Part shown: piece after piece, positions 1 through 11,347 of the stretch
Layout of the letters: each line of letters starts with the position of its first letter
Numbering within the stretch: position 1 is the stretch's first letter
Assembly (NCBI GenBank): GCA_013368445.1
Contig: JAACJO010000049.1
Span: 39,748 to 103,747 of the forward strand
DNA length: 64,000 nucleotides
Reading direction: 5' to 3'
Origin: Leucocoprinus leucothites
Taxonomy: Eukaryota > Basidiomycota > Agaricomycetes > Agaricales > Agaricaceae
Program-made: the position numbers and the translations under genes
The notes under the pieces: generated by a model
Databases searched by the model: none
Told to the model about the DNA's origin: nothing
Seen by the model: the letters and a program-made list of their open reading frames with translations, nothing else

Positions 1-2655
1 GTATGGGGTGAGCAATTGCTCGGTCATATCAAAGTGTGTAATCTGACTGAAGACCTGTAGAAGCTAGCCACACCTCTCGCACTCCTAAGAGCATTCCTTG
101 GAATATCCTTGATTCTGTTGAAGAACAAAAGTTGCTTCTCTTGGACCCATCAGCTTTTGTGTCATTCCCATCCCTGTGTCCATTGAATATGTCCAGATCT
201 TCTATTTTTTTATTTCTCAAGACTGTCTCATCACCTGAACATCAGTTTGCATTTGTTCATGACACAATGGAGTCATAGGTGTGGTCCTTCTCTGGGCATG
301 CTTTCAGGCTAAAGGAATTTCAGTAGTGAAACTCAGGAGCCCCCATCTCGCGCAAGTTCCCCCCCTGAGAGACCAGTGATGCCTATCACATCATCACCAG
401 ACTTCCTCCCTGTTGATGGGGTAGATACTCTATTTAAAGCAGAGATGAACCCCTCATTGCCACCATTGAGCAATGTACCTGCTCCAGTTACCCCATCTTT
501 ATCTTCTGACTCTCAGATTCAAGAAGAGATACTGTCAGTTCCAAATACTCCCAAGATGTATCTGAATTCATCTCTACCACACGCTATTGCCCTTACTGCC
601 AATGTCCCTTTAATTACGCCTATCTCTACAATGCCCTCCAGCTCTCCATCTAGTCACGTCATCTCCTCTGAGCCGGCCTTACCTTTACAGGATGCCCCTG
701 AGTATATCAATTGTGTGCCTTTCACATCAATCTCCGCTTTGTCTATTGTTCCTGAGCATCCTTCCCTATTAGCACTCCAATCAATTTCATAGATCCTTTT
801 CTTTCTATGACATCGCTCAATGGATCTGCTGTTTGAGCCGGCACTGCCACTACTGAACAAACTCCGCCCCCCCAACAACCTGATATCCTTCCCAAGTCAA
901 CCAACAAAGCTCCACCTGCCTACCATAAAACATTACCTCAGGTTGTTGCATTCCAATGCAGTTCAAAGATAGTGGTCAACAAAGTGCACCCTCCACCTCA
1001 GAGGTCTCAAAAGTCACTTTGAGATCCAAAAGAGTCTACTAATATGGCCATTCCATTAACGACAAGGAACCCACCAAATAAATCAAAGAGGTATGTCTAT
1101 TTGTTACTCCTAAGTCAGTCCATTACTGGAGGTCACTCTACTTAGGAAATGAGTCAATGAATGTTGGACCTACAAAGAACAGGAGAATCCCAGTGAGGAT
1201 GATGTTGATGGGGACACAGCAGCCCATCTGGCTCCAGCACCTAAGCAAAGGTGATCCACGGCCAAGAGACCCTTGAATAAACACCAACAAGCAAGGTAAT
1301 CCAATTGATCACTATTTCTGCCATCTGTGTTCAGAGTCCTTTTATCCTTTCTCTTGTCACTTGCTAAATTTTCAGTCATTACCCATTAATTACTGGCAAT
1401 AATCGCAGATTTCATTGGATCGTTGATTTCATTGGATTATTGATAATCACAGATTTCGCTGGATTATTCTTGATTATTCTTGAGTGTCTGATTAGATAAT
1501 TGCGGATTTTGCTCGATTATCTTCAGATTATTGTGACTCCTTTACATGTCTATTTTTTTCTACTCAGTGCCTCTTCTAATAAAGCTAAATAATCGCAAAT
1601 ATAATCCTGGTTAATGCTGTCCTCTATATGCCATTCTCCTTAAGATAATCCTGAATAATCATCAGTGAAATCCTGAAATCCTGAATAACCCTGCTCCTGA
1701 CTTAATAATCCCCCTCCCTGCCCCAACAGCCTACCTGTCCACACCCTGGAGCCCCTCTAGCAGGGGGATTATAATAATCATAATCGCAAACATTGAAATC
1801 GCAATTGCTTGCTATAGTCAAGCCAGGATTATCTAGGCTTTTGAGACTGATGATCCGAGAGCAGAAAGTGAAAGACTCAATGCACCTTGAATGACACCCT
1901 CACAGATGGGGTTCCCTCGAGGGTATTGATTCATTGAACCACATTGGTAGTAGAGCCAAAACAAAACGACATTGTTGATGATCAGGAAGGTGTTTTGCAG
2001 GCCTCTCACTAGTCCATTATGAAAGCCTCGTTAATGGAGAAATTGAGGTCAAAATACTTCCAGGGTACCAGCTCCTGCCAGCCGGTCCCTCTGATTGGAC
2101 AAGGTCTATCCCAACCATATGCAATGCTGGAGCAGCATCAAGAAAGCGAAATATGTACCCGAGATCAAGATTGCCAAGGCTGTGCCTGAGGCTGATGTCG
2201 GTAGGTGTATTATCATAGGTCAGACAAAGCTTGCCTTCTGATCTCCTCATCTTTATGGCTAAGCCATTCCTACACAATTTCTGCAACAATGTGTGAGGCT
2301 ATGTGATAGTCATTTATAAGGAAAGCAAGAGGTAGAATCAGTGTCTGGGGTCAGAAAGGTGAGAAACAATGCACAGAAGATTGTATGCCTTTTGACAAGG
2401 TAAGAAAGATGCCAAAGCAATGCCACTGGGGAGAGTTTAAGTACCACTAGGTTGCTTTGTATCAAGGAAATGGTGAGCTCCATTGTTCTATATTTTTTTC
2501 TTTTTTCTTTCCAACTCAGCAATGAAGGCAGGTGGTAAGTACAGGCTTCCTTACACCTTGGGAGTCCTCACTTCTTTGATATGTCACATGAGTGATGTAA
2601 TGCGACTTGGATTGTTTTTTAAATAGCAACCCCATGCTTCCCCCTCTAAACATAA
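1..2655. other. Decayed repeat DNA with no assignable gene
   Basis: No recognisable protein in either strand. The longest open frame, 376-792 on the plus strand (138 codons), is Ser/Pro/Thr-rich low complexity and looks like a fragment of a disordered transposon-protein segment. CG dinucleotides are very rare, as in the rest of the island. The only structured part is the AATC/GATT-rich stretch listed separately at 1395-1845. Confidence 0.4.
1395..1845. repeat. Foldback-like AATC/GATT-rich repeat (MITE-like)
   Basis: About 24 copies of GATT or its complement AATC lie in about 450 bp. The left half (about 1400-1535) carries nearly all GATT, as in GGATTATT and GATTTCATTGGAT. The right half (about 1590-1800) carries nearly all AATC, as in ATAATCGCAAA and GATAATCCTGAATAATC. 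The two ends (about 1405-1450 and 1765-1810) are approximate inverted complements. This arrangement fits subterminal repeats of a small non-autonomous DNA transposon. Exact ends and target duplication were not found. Confidence 0.45.
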
Positions 2656-4640
2656 ATGGACACCCAACCTGCTTGGAAGGACAAAACCATTCAGAGAATG
2701 GACCCCGATACCGGAGCCACTCTTCTGTACCATGCTTGCACTGTCTGTCAGCACCTTGCTGTTCCTGTTGAGGATGCAAAGAAGACATGCCAAAAATGCC
2801 ACACCAAGAACAGTGAGCAAGCAAGGCACAAATGAGAGGAGGTTTATGCTGAAGCAACACTTCACACACATAATACCGAAGGTCCATCTCCTCAGAACAT
2901 TGAACCATTGGATCAAGCTGTGAAGCATAAACCTGAAAAAGCTCTGAGAGAGCCTGAGGGAGAAGAACAACAGCGTGCAATAAAGATGATGAAGGACTTG
3001 ATCAATATCACTGCTCAGAGGACCTACACAGTGAGGTAGTATTATCTTGCTCTCTGGTCATCTGTACTCATCACAAGGCAGTCCCTGCAGGAAAGAAGCA
3101 ATACTGCTCATACTGAGTATTAGAAAGCTTCCTCCTTGTATGATGCTATTAGATTCACCTCGACTTCAAGCAGGTCTTACAACTTTGCTGGCTGCCATTC
3201 CATCATCAAATCTGACAGTATTGGTCACTATAATTGTGCCTGGATGGTGGTTGAAGACCTTTGCAAAATTATGAAAATTCCCTTCAAGTGAGCGCTAATC
3301 TAGCTATGAATACCACAATCTAACTGTTCTCCAGGAATGACATACCTGCACAAGGCCATAATAGCAATATTAGGTCTACCCTCAAATATAGCTGTACTTG
3401 TAATTTATTTTCCCCAGAGACTCTGTCCTTGTTGACAAGCTCTTCAGGTCAGAAATCTGCTAGCATCGGCCTAGGAAACGAGAACATCAATGCCACCGAT
3501 ACTGCATGTGGTGGGACTGTTGTTGTCACTGTCCAAAACAATGATCCACACCCATTGGGAATTCCAGGGCAACAAATTATTGTTGAGATTATCCACCTAT
3601 TAGCTTTGATACTTATTAGTGAGTGCTGCTTAATTCATCCCTTAATTGTGTATAATTTCCTTTGCTAAACTGCCTTAATTGCCTCACTTCTTGTTGATCT
3701 TGTTCAGATTGCCAGTGCTCATACACCCAACCCATCAACTCTACCTTAACATTACTTTAGCTCATTTGAGATCCATTCCCATTCACACTCAATGTTCCAC
3801 CACAAGTGACAAATACATCTTGACATTGGAAGCCAGTGATTCCATGCTGCTTGTTAAGCACGCAAACGCTACGGGTGGGGAGCCGACGTCTAGGACAGGA
3901 TGGACAGAGGTGGGACAGAGGTAAAGCAGCAACCAATTGTTGGACGTGGAAGCAGGTCATGGCCTCAACTTATGTGTTGTGCCGACTACTGATGCTTGAC
4001 CCGGATTTCAGACAAGATAAGAGAGCAGAGGACGAACAGAGAGCAGAGGAAAGTAGCGTATCGCTAAGTTGATTATCAGACTGAGGAATCTGAATACAAA
4101 GTCATGGTACTTATATACAATGCGGAATATAGGATCAGATAAGGAAAACAAGCAAAGTAGTAAACGGAGAAATAATCAAAGTGGATTCCACAAATTTTAC
4201 AAGACTAGAAGATATAAAATTTACTATTAAACGGTTGTCAGAAAATTTCAATAAGGCGGTATGAATTAATAAGATGGAAGATGTTAGAATAAGTCCGAAG
4301 GTGAAAGACTGATAAAAACCGATGTAACCAAAATGTGAAAACGGATAGGAGTTCATGAAAATATACCAAGTCCGAACCGTGAGCCATTATTGAGGCTCGG
4401 CTTGTGACACTGCTGCCCTTTTGGGTTCACCCAATCAAGGGATGGCATTCAAGCCACTCAGCTACCACCACTTCATATCCCTACATGCACAAAAAAGAAG
4501 CCACCAGGCACTGGATAATCAAGCATGGACTTTGGGCTTGCATATCAAGAGAAGTAATACTGACAGGTCATGTCATGGAAAACCAGAGTAGGCTTGAGGT
4601 GTCAGGTGTGTGGTACCCACAATAAGACCGTCATTTGCTT
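2656..4640 (+). pseudogene. Cysteine-motif transposon-type gene remnant, split by a solo LTR
   Basis: From the ATG at 2656 a frame reads MDTQPAWKDKTIQRMDPDTG followed by CTVC and CQKC pairs that could form a zinc ribbon. A TGA interrupts it after about 60 codons and the frame then continues to about 3035. Further coding-like blocks follow: a segment with GCHSIIKSDSIGHYNCAWMV (about 3175-3285) and a block ending NDPHPLGIPGQQI (about 3505-3585). The continuation is cut by the solo LTR at 3852-4409. Across the insertion one open frame joins if one copy of the CTGCT duplication is removed. I do not recognise the family; similar blocks occur in basidiomycete repeat-borne genes, but that is recollection and not a search. 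Confidence 0.35.
3852..4409 (-). repeat. Solo LTR of a Ty3/gypsy element related to the intact copy at 35059
   Basis: The 558-bp segment begins TG, ends CA and is flanked by perfect 5-bp duplications CTGCT (3847-3851 and 4410-4414). It shares long stretches with the 601-bp LTRs of the intact gypsy copy, including GGCCTCAACTTATGTGTTGT, the initiation-site motif ATTATCAGACT (4072-4082) and the TATA region ACTTATATAC. It is diverged and CG-poor, so it is an older member, left by LTR-LTR recombination. Confidence 0.9.
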
Positions 4641-6191
4641 AAACCATAGCATAAATATACTGTTTGTAAGGTTTAAATTTAGACCCTCATCATTCTACAA
4701 TAAGGAACTGGATAAAGTACAGAGACCATAGAGAGGATCATAAATCTTCATGTTTGTGTGCATGATGAGGTGGTGGCTAGATGAACCATAGCACCCCAAT
4801 GGCACACTAGCCAATATATGACATTGTGGTCTCCGAATTGTATATTCCTTAGTGCAGTCAATGAGCCGACTTGTATACAAATCACCTGGGGTGCAGAGTC
4901 ATCAGAGCATTGTTCATTGACTTCTAAATTACCATTCATATGTACACTATTTGAACATAATGATGTCATCACAAGTCAGGGGTAGAGTAAAATAATCACA
5001 AATTACTGAGTTTTGATTAGAAAGTTTGGGTAGGTAGAATGTCCTGCAGTCTCCCCTAGTGTCTCGGTATGGGAAATCGGTGGGACACTCATAAATCTGA
5101 GACTACCAGTTACTTCCTCCCTCCCATTGAAATAATCTGTGCCATGGGATACTCGGTATATGATGAGCAACGAAGCAATCGGCTATAGAGTGAGACCAGA
5201 TTTATGATTTTGGCTCTCAGCAGTGACTGCATATGGACATACCCGGATTTGGATCCACAGTTGAAATGCAACCCCTCCTACAGGTATCAGGGGAACTGAC
5301 ACAATAACAAATAAATCAATAAACATGGCCAAAAGTGCCAATTCCATGAGAATGGTCACAACACTTAAGATTGGTCATGCGAGCTTGGGATTATATTGTG
5401 CCAGCGCTCACTGGCAATAGAGAATTAAAGCCACAATACTTGAACTTATGAGAGAGTTGAGGAGGAGTGATATACCAAACTGGACAATGATCAGTTTGTC
5501 ACCTAGGCCCCCCCTTTTCATAGACATTGAGAAAACCACAATTAGAGTGATCCCAGTAACTGCATTGAGAAAGTTTGTTTATTCAACATATTCATTCGTG
5601 GTATCTGGTGGTGGTACTCACCAAGCATCACAATGTAAACTATCAGAGGAATAATCCATAAATATGACCACTTTTTGCCAGAAAGTCCCCTTGCTATAGC
5701 CCAGCATTGCCACATCTGATTGTAGGGGGAAGGAACTGTCAGTTGGGCAAATAGCTGATCTCTTGAAAAAACTGACCAGAAGTCCATCAGTCAGAAAGTT
5801 TACAATTAGGAACATAATGTCAACCCTTCCAAGATAGGGATTAAGTGGCTGAATGTGATCACCCTGGCATGTTTGATCCAGGACACCATCTATTGTTACT
5901 TTGATATCCATTGCTTCTGCAATAGTCAGTACTGCTGTTATCAAGATGTATATTGACAGTCTCAACATAACCAATAACTTTCCATCACCTCACTTGCACA
6001 GTGTAGTCAAACAGTTGTAGGCCAGCATGATGAGAAATCCATAACAAACACCTGAAAGGATGGAGCCCATGAGCCAGCACATTTTGATGAAGCACACAGT
6101 ATAATGCAGTCAGCATGCAATGGCCAACGTTGGCCATAGCAGTGGAGAGGGAGAAAGAAATGGGGCTTAGTGAAGTCTCCCAGAATGATTA
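4641..6191. other. No gene seen
   Basis: CG-poor sequence with only short open frames on both strands. The longest is 5618-5974 minus, 118 codons, with a hydrophobic start and no recognisable domain. It is probably decayed transposon DNA. Confidence 0.4.
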
Positions 6192-6938
6192 CAGTTGACT
6201 CTGTTCTAACTGATAGCTATCATAACTGATAGTTTGCCTAACTGATAGCTCAAGGGTGTGACAGAGTTGGTTAGTAGGGATTTTGGCCAAAAACTGATAA
6301 CTCTGTCAAAAGTAAAACTGATAGCTCTCCTGAGCCAAAAAACTGATTGCACCCAACAGGCACTCAGTGTAAAACCCAGAAAAGTCTTTGAGTAACCCTG
6401 AAAGTCAAGTGTTGACAATATTGTATAGTAGTATAGAGTCCAACAATAATATTTTTTCTCCTCCCTGCCTGATCTTGTCCAACCCAGCTCCTAAAGCCGC
6501 AGCCAAGGCCACTGAGAATCAGATCACATCTCATGGTATAGGTGATATTACTAAAGACCAGGAAGTGGCTCCCATTCCAGCCATTGGTAAGTGCAAGAAG
6601 CTTGAAAAATGATCAGAAATTATCTCATAGCAGGCTCAGATGACTCCCTTTGCCAACATATTGAGCTCTCCCTCAAACCTCTGTACAGGAAGCTTCATTC
6701 AGATGCCTTTATTGGCCTTCAGGACACTTCTATTACTGATTTCTTTCCCTATATATAGTTCTTTGTGCACTGCTAGAATAATTCTGCTCAATTTCATGTG
6801 CCTTTTCTTGGCACTTATTGTGGTGGACCAGCCTGAAAAAAATTATGTAATAAATGCCTATTTCTCGAAACTGATACTTGCTAAAACTGATAGCCTGAGG
6901 GCATGCCTGAGAGCTATCAGTTAGAACAGAGTCAACTG
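6192..6938. mobile_element. Non-autonomous pogo/Tc1-like DNA transposon with 27-bp inverted repeats
   Basis: Left end CAGTTGACTCTGTTCTAACT... (6192-6218) and right end (6912-6938) are perfect 27-bp inverted repeats. Both are flanked by TA (6190-6191 and 6939-6940), the target duplication of Tc1/mariner/pogo elements. CAGTTGAC is reminiscent of pogo/Tigger-type termini. Inside both ends the nonamer AACTGATAG recurs several times. The interior has no transposase; it holds a short open frame (about 6480-6612) that looks like an unrelated coding fragment. At 747 bp it must depend on a transposase supplied elsewhere. Confidence 0.85.
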
Positions 6939-7697
6939 TACTGTGAGTTACCCTGGGAAGGATCAGGGTTGGGCACTACTAAGCTTCAAGAACGTTGGCC
7001 ATGTGTGAGTTTTGAAGGTTCTTGCAGTGATCCCTACAACTTCTTTGATCAGGCCAGTTGAGCACTGGGAAAGCAAATCCAAAGCCATCTATCAGGTGTC
7101 TGTCTTGATTGATTGGAGCAGCTTACACCAGAGAATGATAGTGGTGTTGTGGAGAGATTCTTTCTTTGTCGGGACTAGTCATAGGCAATACTGACAAGAT
7201 GTCAACTGAGAGGGGATACTGAGCTCGATCAAGAGGACCAGCCAACTGCAGGCAGGGATCCTGATCAAGGGGTAGGCATCTGATCAGTGTCAGTCTATGT
7301 CATGAAGCTTTATTTAAATTTTAAGTGTTTGATTTCTCAGGATAGTGCTTGTATCTGTTTCAAGGCTCATTCACTCAGATGGTGGACATAAAGACAAGTG
7401 AAGGTGAATAATGTTGTTGTTTATCACTCTTTGCTTGTGCCCTGACCACTCTCACTCTCTCAGTTTCATCAGCATTTCAGAGGAACTTGAGCCTTGCTTC
7501 CATGTTGAGTGTATGAGATGGTTTTGCAAGTTGCAATATGATCTGGTGAGGCTCTGATGCATACTTCTGTTACTGGCCACACTCTCATTAACATCGCTGT
7601 CTGGGACAGGTACCTCGAACGGCATGGCTGTGGTAGGGGAAGGCCTTGAAATAAGAAAAAATGAAGGCTAAGTTTTGTAAATAATGTTATAAATTAT
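6939..7697. other. No gene seen
   Basis: CG-poor DNA between the pogo-like element and the 3' end of the GH16 pseudogene. I see only short, unsupported frames. Confidence 0.4.
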
Positions 7698-9189
7698 TTA
7701 CTGATAGACATGAATTGAGGCAAAGTCGAAATAGGCACCAGAGAATGTGCTTGGGTTGTTATTGATGAAATATACCTGGAAATGTCTTTAGTTTCTTTAG
7801 GAAGCAGTCTCTGTCTACTCACCAACACATGTAGAAGGACAGCCACTTTGCACATAGATAGCACCAGCCCAGTCACCACCTAAGAGATTCAGAGATGAGC
7901 ACGTGGTTTTGTAAATAAATGACAAACTCACAAAAGTGTCAGACTGATGATAATATTATGGTTACTGAAATGCTGTGTGAGGTTACAAGATGTATTAGAG
8001 AAATTGGCAATAGGAGTTCCCTTCATGAGTAGACAGGTGAGGGCTGTGCATTCAGTGGATCAAGAGTTTGTACAGCTTACCCAGTTGTCTGGGTTCACAC
8101 TACTTCCTCCATTTCTTACTTCATTAGGAACTTATCCCAAGTTGCAGGGCCAGAAGAATACCCTGATAGCAGATGATGAACACTCAATGGCATACCTGGA
8201 GAAATACAAAAATGGTCAGTCAAGTATTCTGATGCCCACTAGCTCAGACTGTGTGCACCATCCACCTCTGTTGCTGTTGAATGATGGGCCGTAGCTGTTA
8301 ACTGTTGGGAACCTGACACCACATCCACTATTTCCATTGACAGCTGCATTACAATCCAGTTGCATTGAGGTTCTAGAGTATATATTAGAATGCTAAATAC
8401 CTTGTATACAAGTGATGGCCTGCTTACCCAGTCTGGTCTCATGATGAAGGCATTGAACAACCTGTGGTGATAGGTGTGATTTAATAATTACGCTGTACTT
8501 TAAGATCGAAGACATACCAGAGCCTGTATGTAGTATAGTGGCATTAGGAGCTTGGTCATTGACACCCTCAATGATATCAATTTCTCCCTGTGAACACCAT
8601 TAAAATCCATTGGGACCAGAAGGATAGTCATGCTTACACCATTTTGCTGCTGTGCTTTGTTTGTTTCCCAAATAGCTGGCCATGTTCTGTGGGAGAAGTT
8701 AGCTTCTTGTGTAATTGTTTCTTAAGCACATACCCACAGCCTTGCAGCATGTGGTGAACATTGAAACTATACTCAGATTAAGGCTCATAATCATTCTTGT
8801 AGCACAAGCAAGGGGTTACACAGCAATGTGAGTTGTATAGATCTTTTTGGATCTGATTCTCACGGAGTTCCTGCCAGTGCCATTGGGATTGAGGACTGTC
8901 CTATCATCTGCATGGACAATGAAACTTGTAGAACTGGCCTGGTTTACCAAGCCTTGAGAAACAGTAGTGGATTGATTGACATAGTTACTGAGTTAATGGT
9001 CAATCAGTATGAGATGGCAAACATCCTTGGCTTTAGCATTTACACTTATCCATGGGTTGGGTCTGCAATGGCCTGAAACTCAAAGAAGTTTAGGAATGAT
9101 GATGGAACAACAGTATTGGATATTGAGTAAGTGGCTGCATAGATAGGAACAAGAATTGATGAGAGGAGAAGAGCAAAAGTGGGCTTCAT
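7698..9189 (-). pseudogene. GH16 endo-1,3(4)-beta-glucanase gene, complete in layout but decayed
   Basis: The start ATG at 9189 sits in a good context (GGCACCATGA) and opens a signal peptide, MKPTFALLLSSILVPIYAA. The exons then follow the fungal GH16 order: FEFQAIADPTHG, a VLNPNGTGRNSVRI block, MLQGCGTWPAIWET, the catalytic motif GEIDIIEGVN (about 8565-8600), SGCGVRFPTVNSYGP, GGWYAIE, HNIIISLTL and GDWAGAIYVQ. The frame ends at a TAA at 7698-7700. Short introns separate the exons. Damage includes a first-intron donor reading AT where GT is expected, an in-frame TGA in the SMPSS*DQTG segment, a TAA after CNLG, Arg-to-Cys changes and probable indels near the 3' end. Nearly all fit C-to-T change. 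The ancestral enzyme would have been secreted and would have cut beta-1,3/1,6-glucans of the cell wall. Confidence 0.85.
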
Positions 9190-11347
9190 GGTGCCTTGAG
9201 CCAGGAGATTTTCAGGGGGCACTGAGGAACCAGGTTTCTGGAAAAGCACAGAGGAGACATAGCAGCTTTTATGACCTTGTATATCCAAAGTTTCTAGGGA
9301 AATCACTCAAGCCAATTCAGAGGAAAGAGGAAGTTAATGTCAAATGTATCTCTGGGGAACCATCATGAGCAGCTGTTACTCGAATGTGTCAGAATTAGTT
9401 CACCTATTCCTGGAAGGTGATGTTTGGATACTAAGTGTAGTACCATGAGTGGAAGTGAGCTAGCACTAAATTGGTCTGATACAGTAGACTATAGGAGGGA
9501 GAACAGTGCAGTGTGGGAAACATCCCTTTGCAGTTTTGGAAACTGAATTCAAAACAATTTGAGAACTCGGCAATTGTATGTGGCTTCACCATGGTGCACC
9601 TGCTACCAGTTACTCCAATGACTTTTCTTAGAGAAGACAGACATGTGCAACACATCTCATGTGGTTGTTATGCCTGCTCTCCATTGCTTCAATTCAGGGG
9701 CTGTACCACTTGATCTAATCTAAGTGAGAGAAAACCAAAGCTAATTTTTGCCTTGCTCAACAGCTGCCAGTGGGCAACGAGTCGTGCAAGTTATCTGTGG
9801 AATAGGTACCATTACTGCTGGCACCAGCAACTTGTACCCAGCATATGCTTTGTGGATGGACCTGCAGTTGCTCATTTTGCTGTCCTCCCTATTGTTCCAA
9901 TTGGAGCAAAGATTCACCAGTGCCTTACCTCCTGATGCTATATATTCATATCATCAGCTGGTTTTCCCCCTCACCACACTAAACTCTTCATGTGGACTCC
10001 AAGGTCTAAGGGGCTTCCTAGGTCTGCTCCTGTTTTTTATGTGACTTAGTTTTGTGTGCTTGGGTGGATACTTGAGGTCTTCCTTCTAGGCTGCCACATA
10101 CATTCACTGCCTTATGGTTACAGGTATCACATTTCTAACATAAAAACAGAACTTTGAATCACTGAAAAGTCCGAATAGCATCACCAAATCATGTGATGGC
10201 CCTCCTCATGACGGAATTCCAGCATCACCAAGTTCACTTCATGCTCTCTACTTATGGTAAAATTTTCGCTTAGTTATAGCCACATGAAATCGGCCAAAGG
10301 TGACTCAGAACCAGTTGTCCAAGGATTCTCTCCCAAGACTTTCATTGCTAATTGACATGATATACCATCAGGGACACTCTTTTACCGCTGTTGGACCATG
10401 GGCAACACATACCTGGAGTGAAAGCTCTGTCCTAGCCACATTCTTTGAATTTGCCCACATCAGCCTTCAAAATTTGGCAGGGAATAATTCCAAATATTCT
10501 GCAAAGAAGCTGAGCACGTGGGTGATCATTACGAGCTGATACTGGGGGGTTGGACTGTTTCAGACTCTTTATAGCATTCTGTAACTGGGTTCTGTCAAAA
10601 CTATCTAGGCATGGGATTTTGATGCATAGCAAATCAGCAGCTATCAAAACTCTTGAAATTTAGAATACATGTCTAGTTATTTCCTTCAGGGTACCATATT
10701 ACAGTAATCAATAGCTTGTATACCAAGTGCACAACCATGCTACTTTAGCCATGACAGAACTATATGTATCCTCAAGTTCAGGTACACTGTACTTTCCAGA
10801 TCACCCTAGAAGGCAGTTATTGATCCCCAGTCAAAACTACTTTGAGATCTGATGATATCCTAGGGGATCTAAAGATGGACCATGAGCATATAGGCTCTCA
10901 CTAATTGACAATGAATATGTAGACTCTCACTGATTGATGTTGATTGATACTGATCTATTTGAGCGACTGGTAAGCAATTGTGATTGATCAAATTGATCAA
11001 ATGCATATGTATGGGGTGGTATGCACCCAACAGCACTGCCATCATTTTTCCTGTTGTTCTTCCTATTGTTCTTCCTCTTGCTGTCCTCCTCCCTCACCAA
11101 AACCCTTCACTTACTCAATATTGGTGGTATGCACAAGAAAATAAAGACAAAGAGGAAGATGGTGGTTTGTGGCTGCCAGTATTGCCACTACAACCTCAAT
11201 CCCATCTCTTACCGTAAATATCGATGACACCAAGCGAAGCTAGCCACTAAACAAGTGGCTCTAGAACAGCTCTGCAGCCAGGCAGCCTCTCAGTCTGCTT
11301 AAAGTGTCTCACAACAATCCTTCCATCATGACCAATACAATATTAAC
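9190..11347. other. No assignable gene
   Basis: CG-poor sequence with overlapping short frames at 9513-10044 on the plus strand, none with a recognisable domain. The stretch before 11348 could hold the 5' part of the CACTA element. No convincing CACTA terminus was found. Confidence 0.35.
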
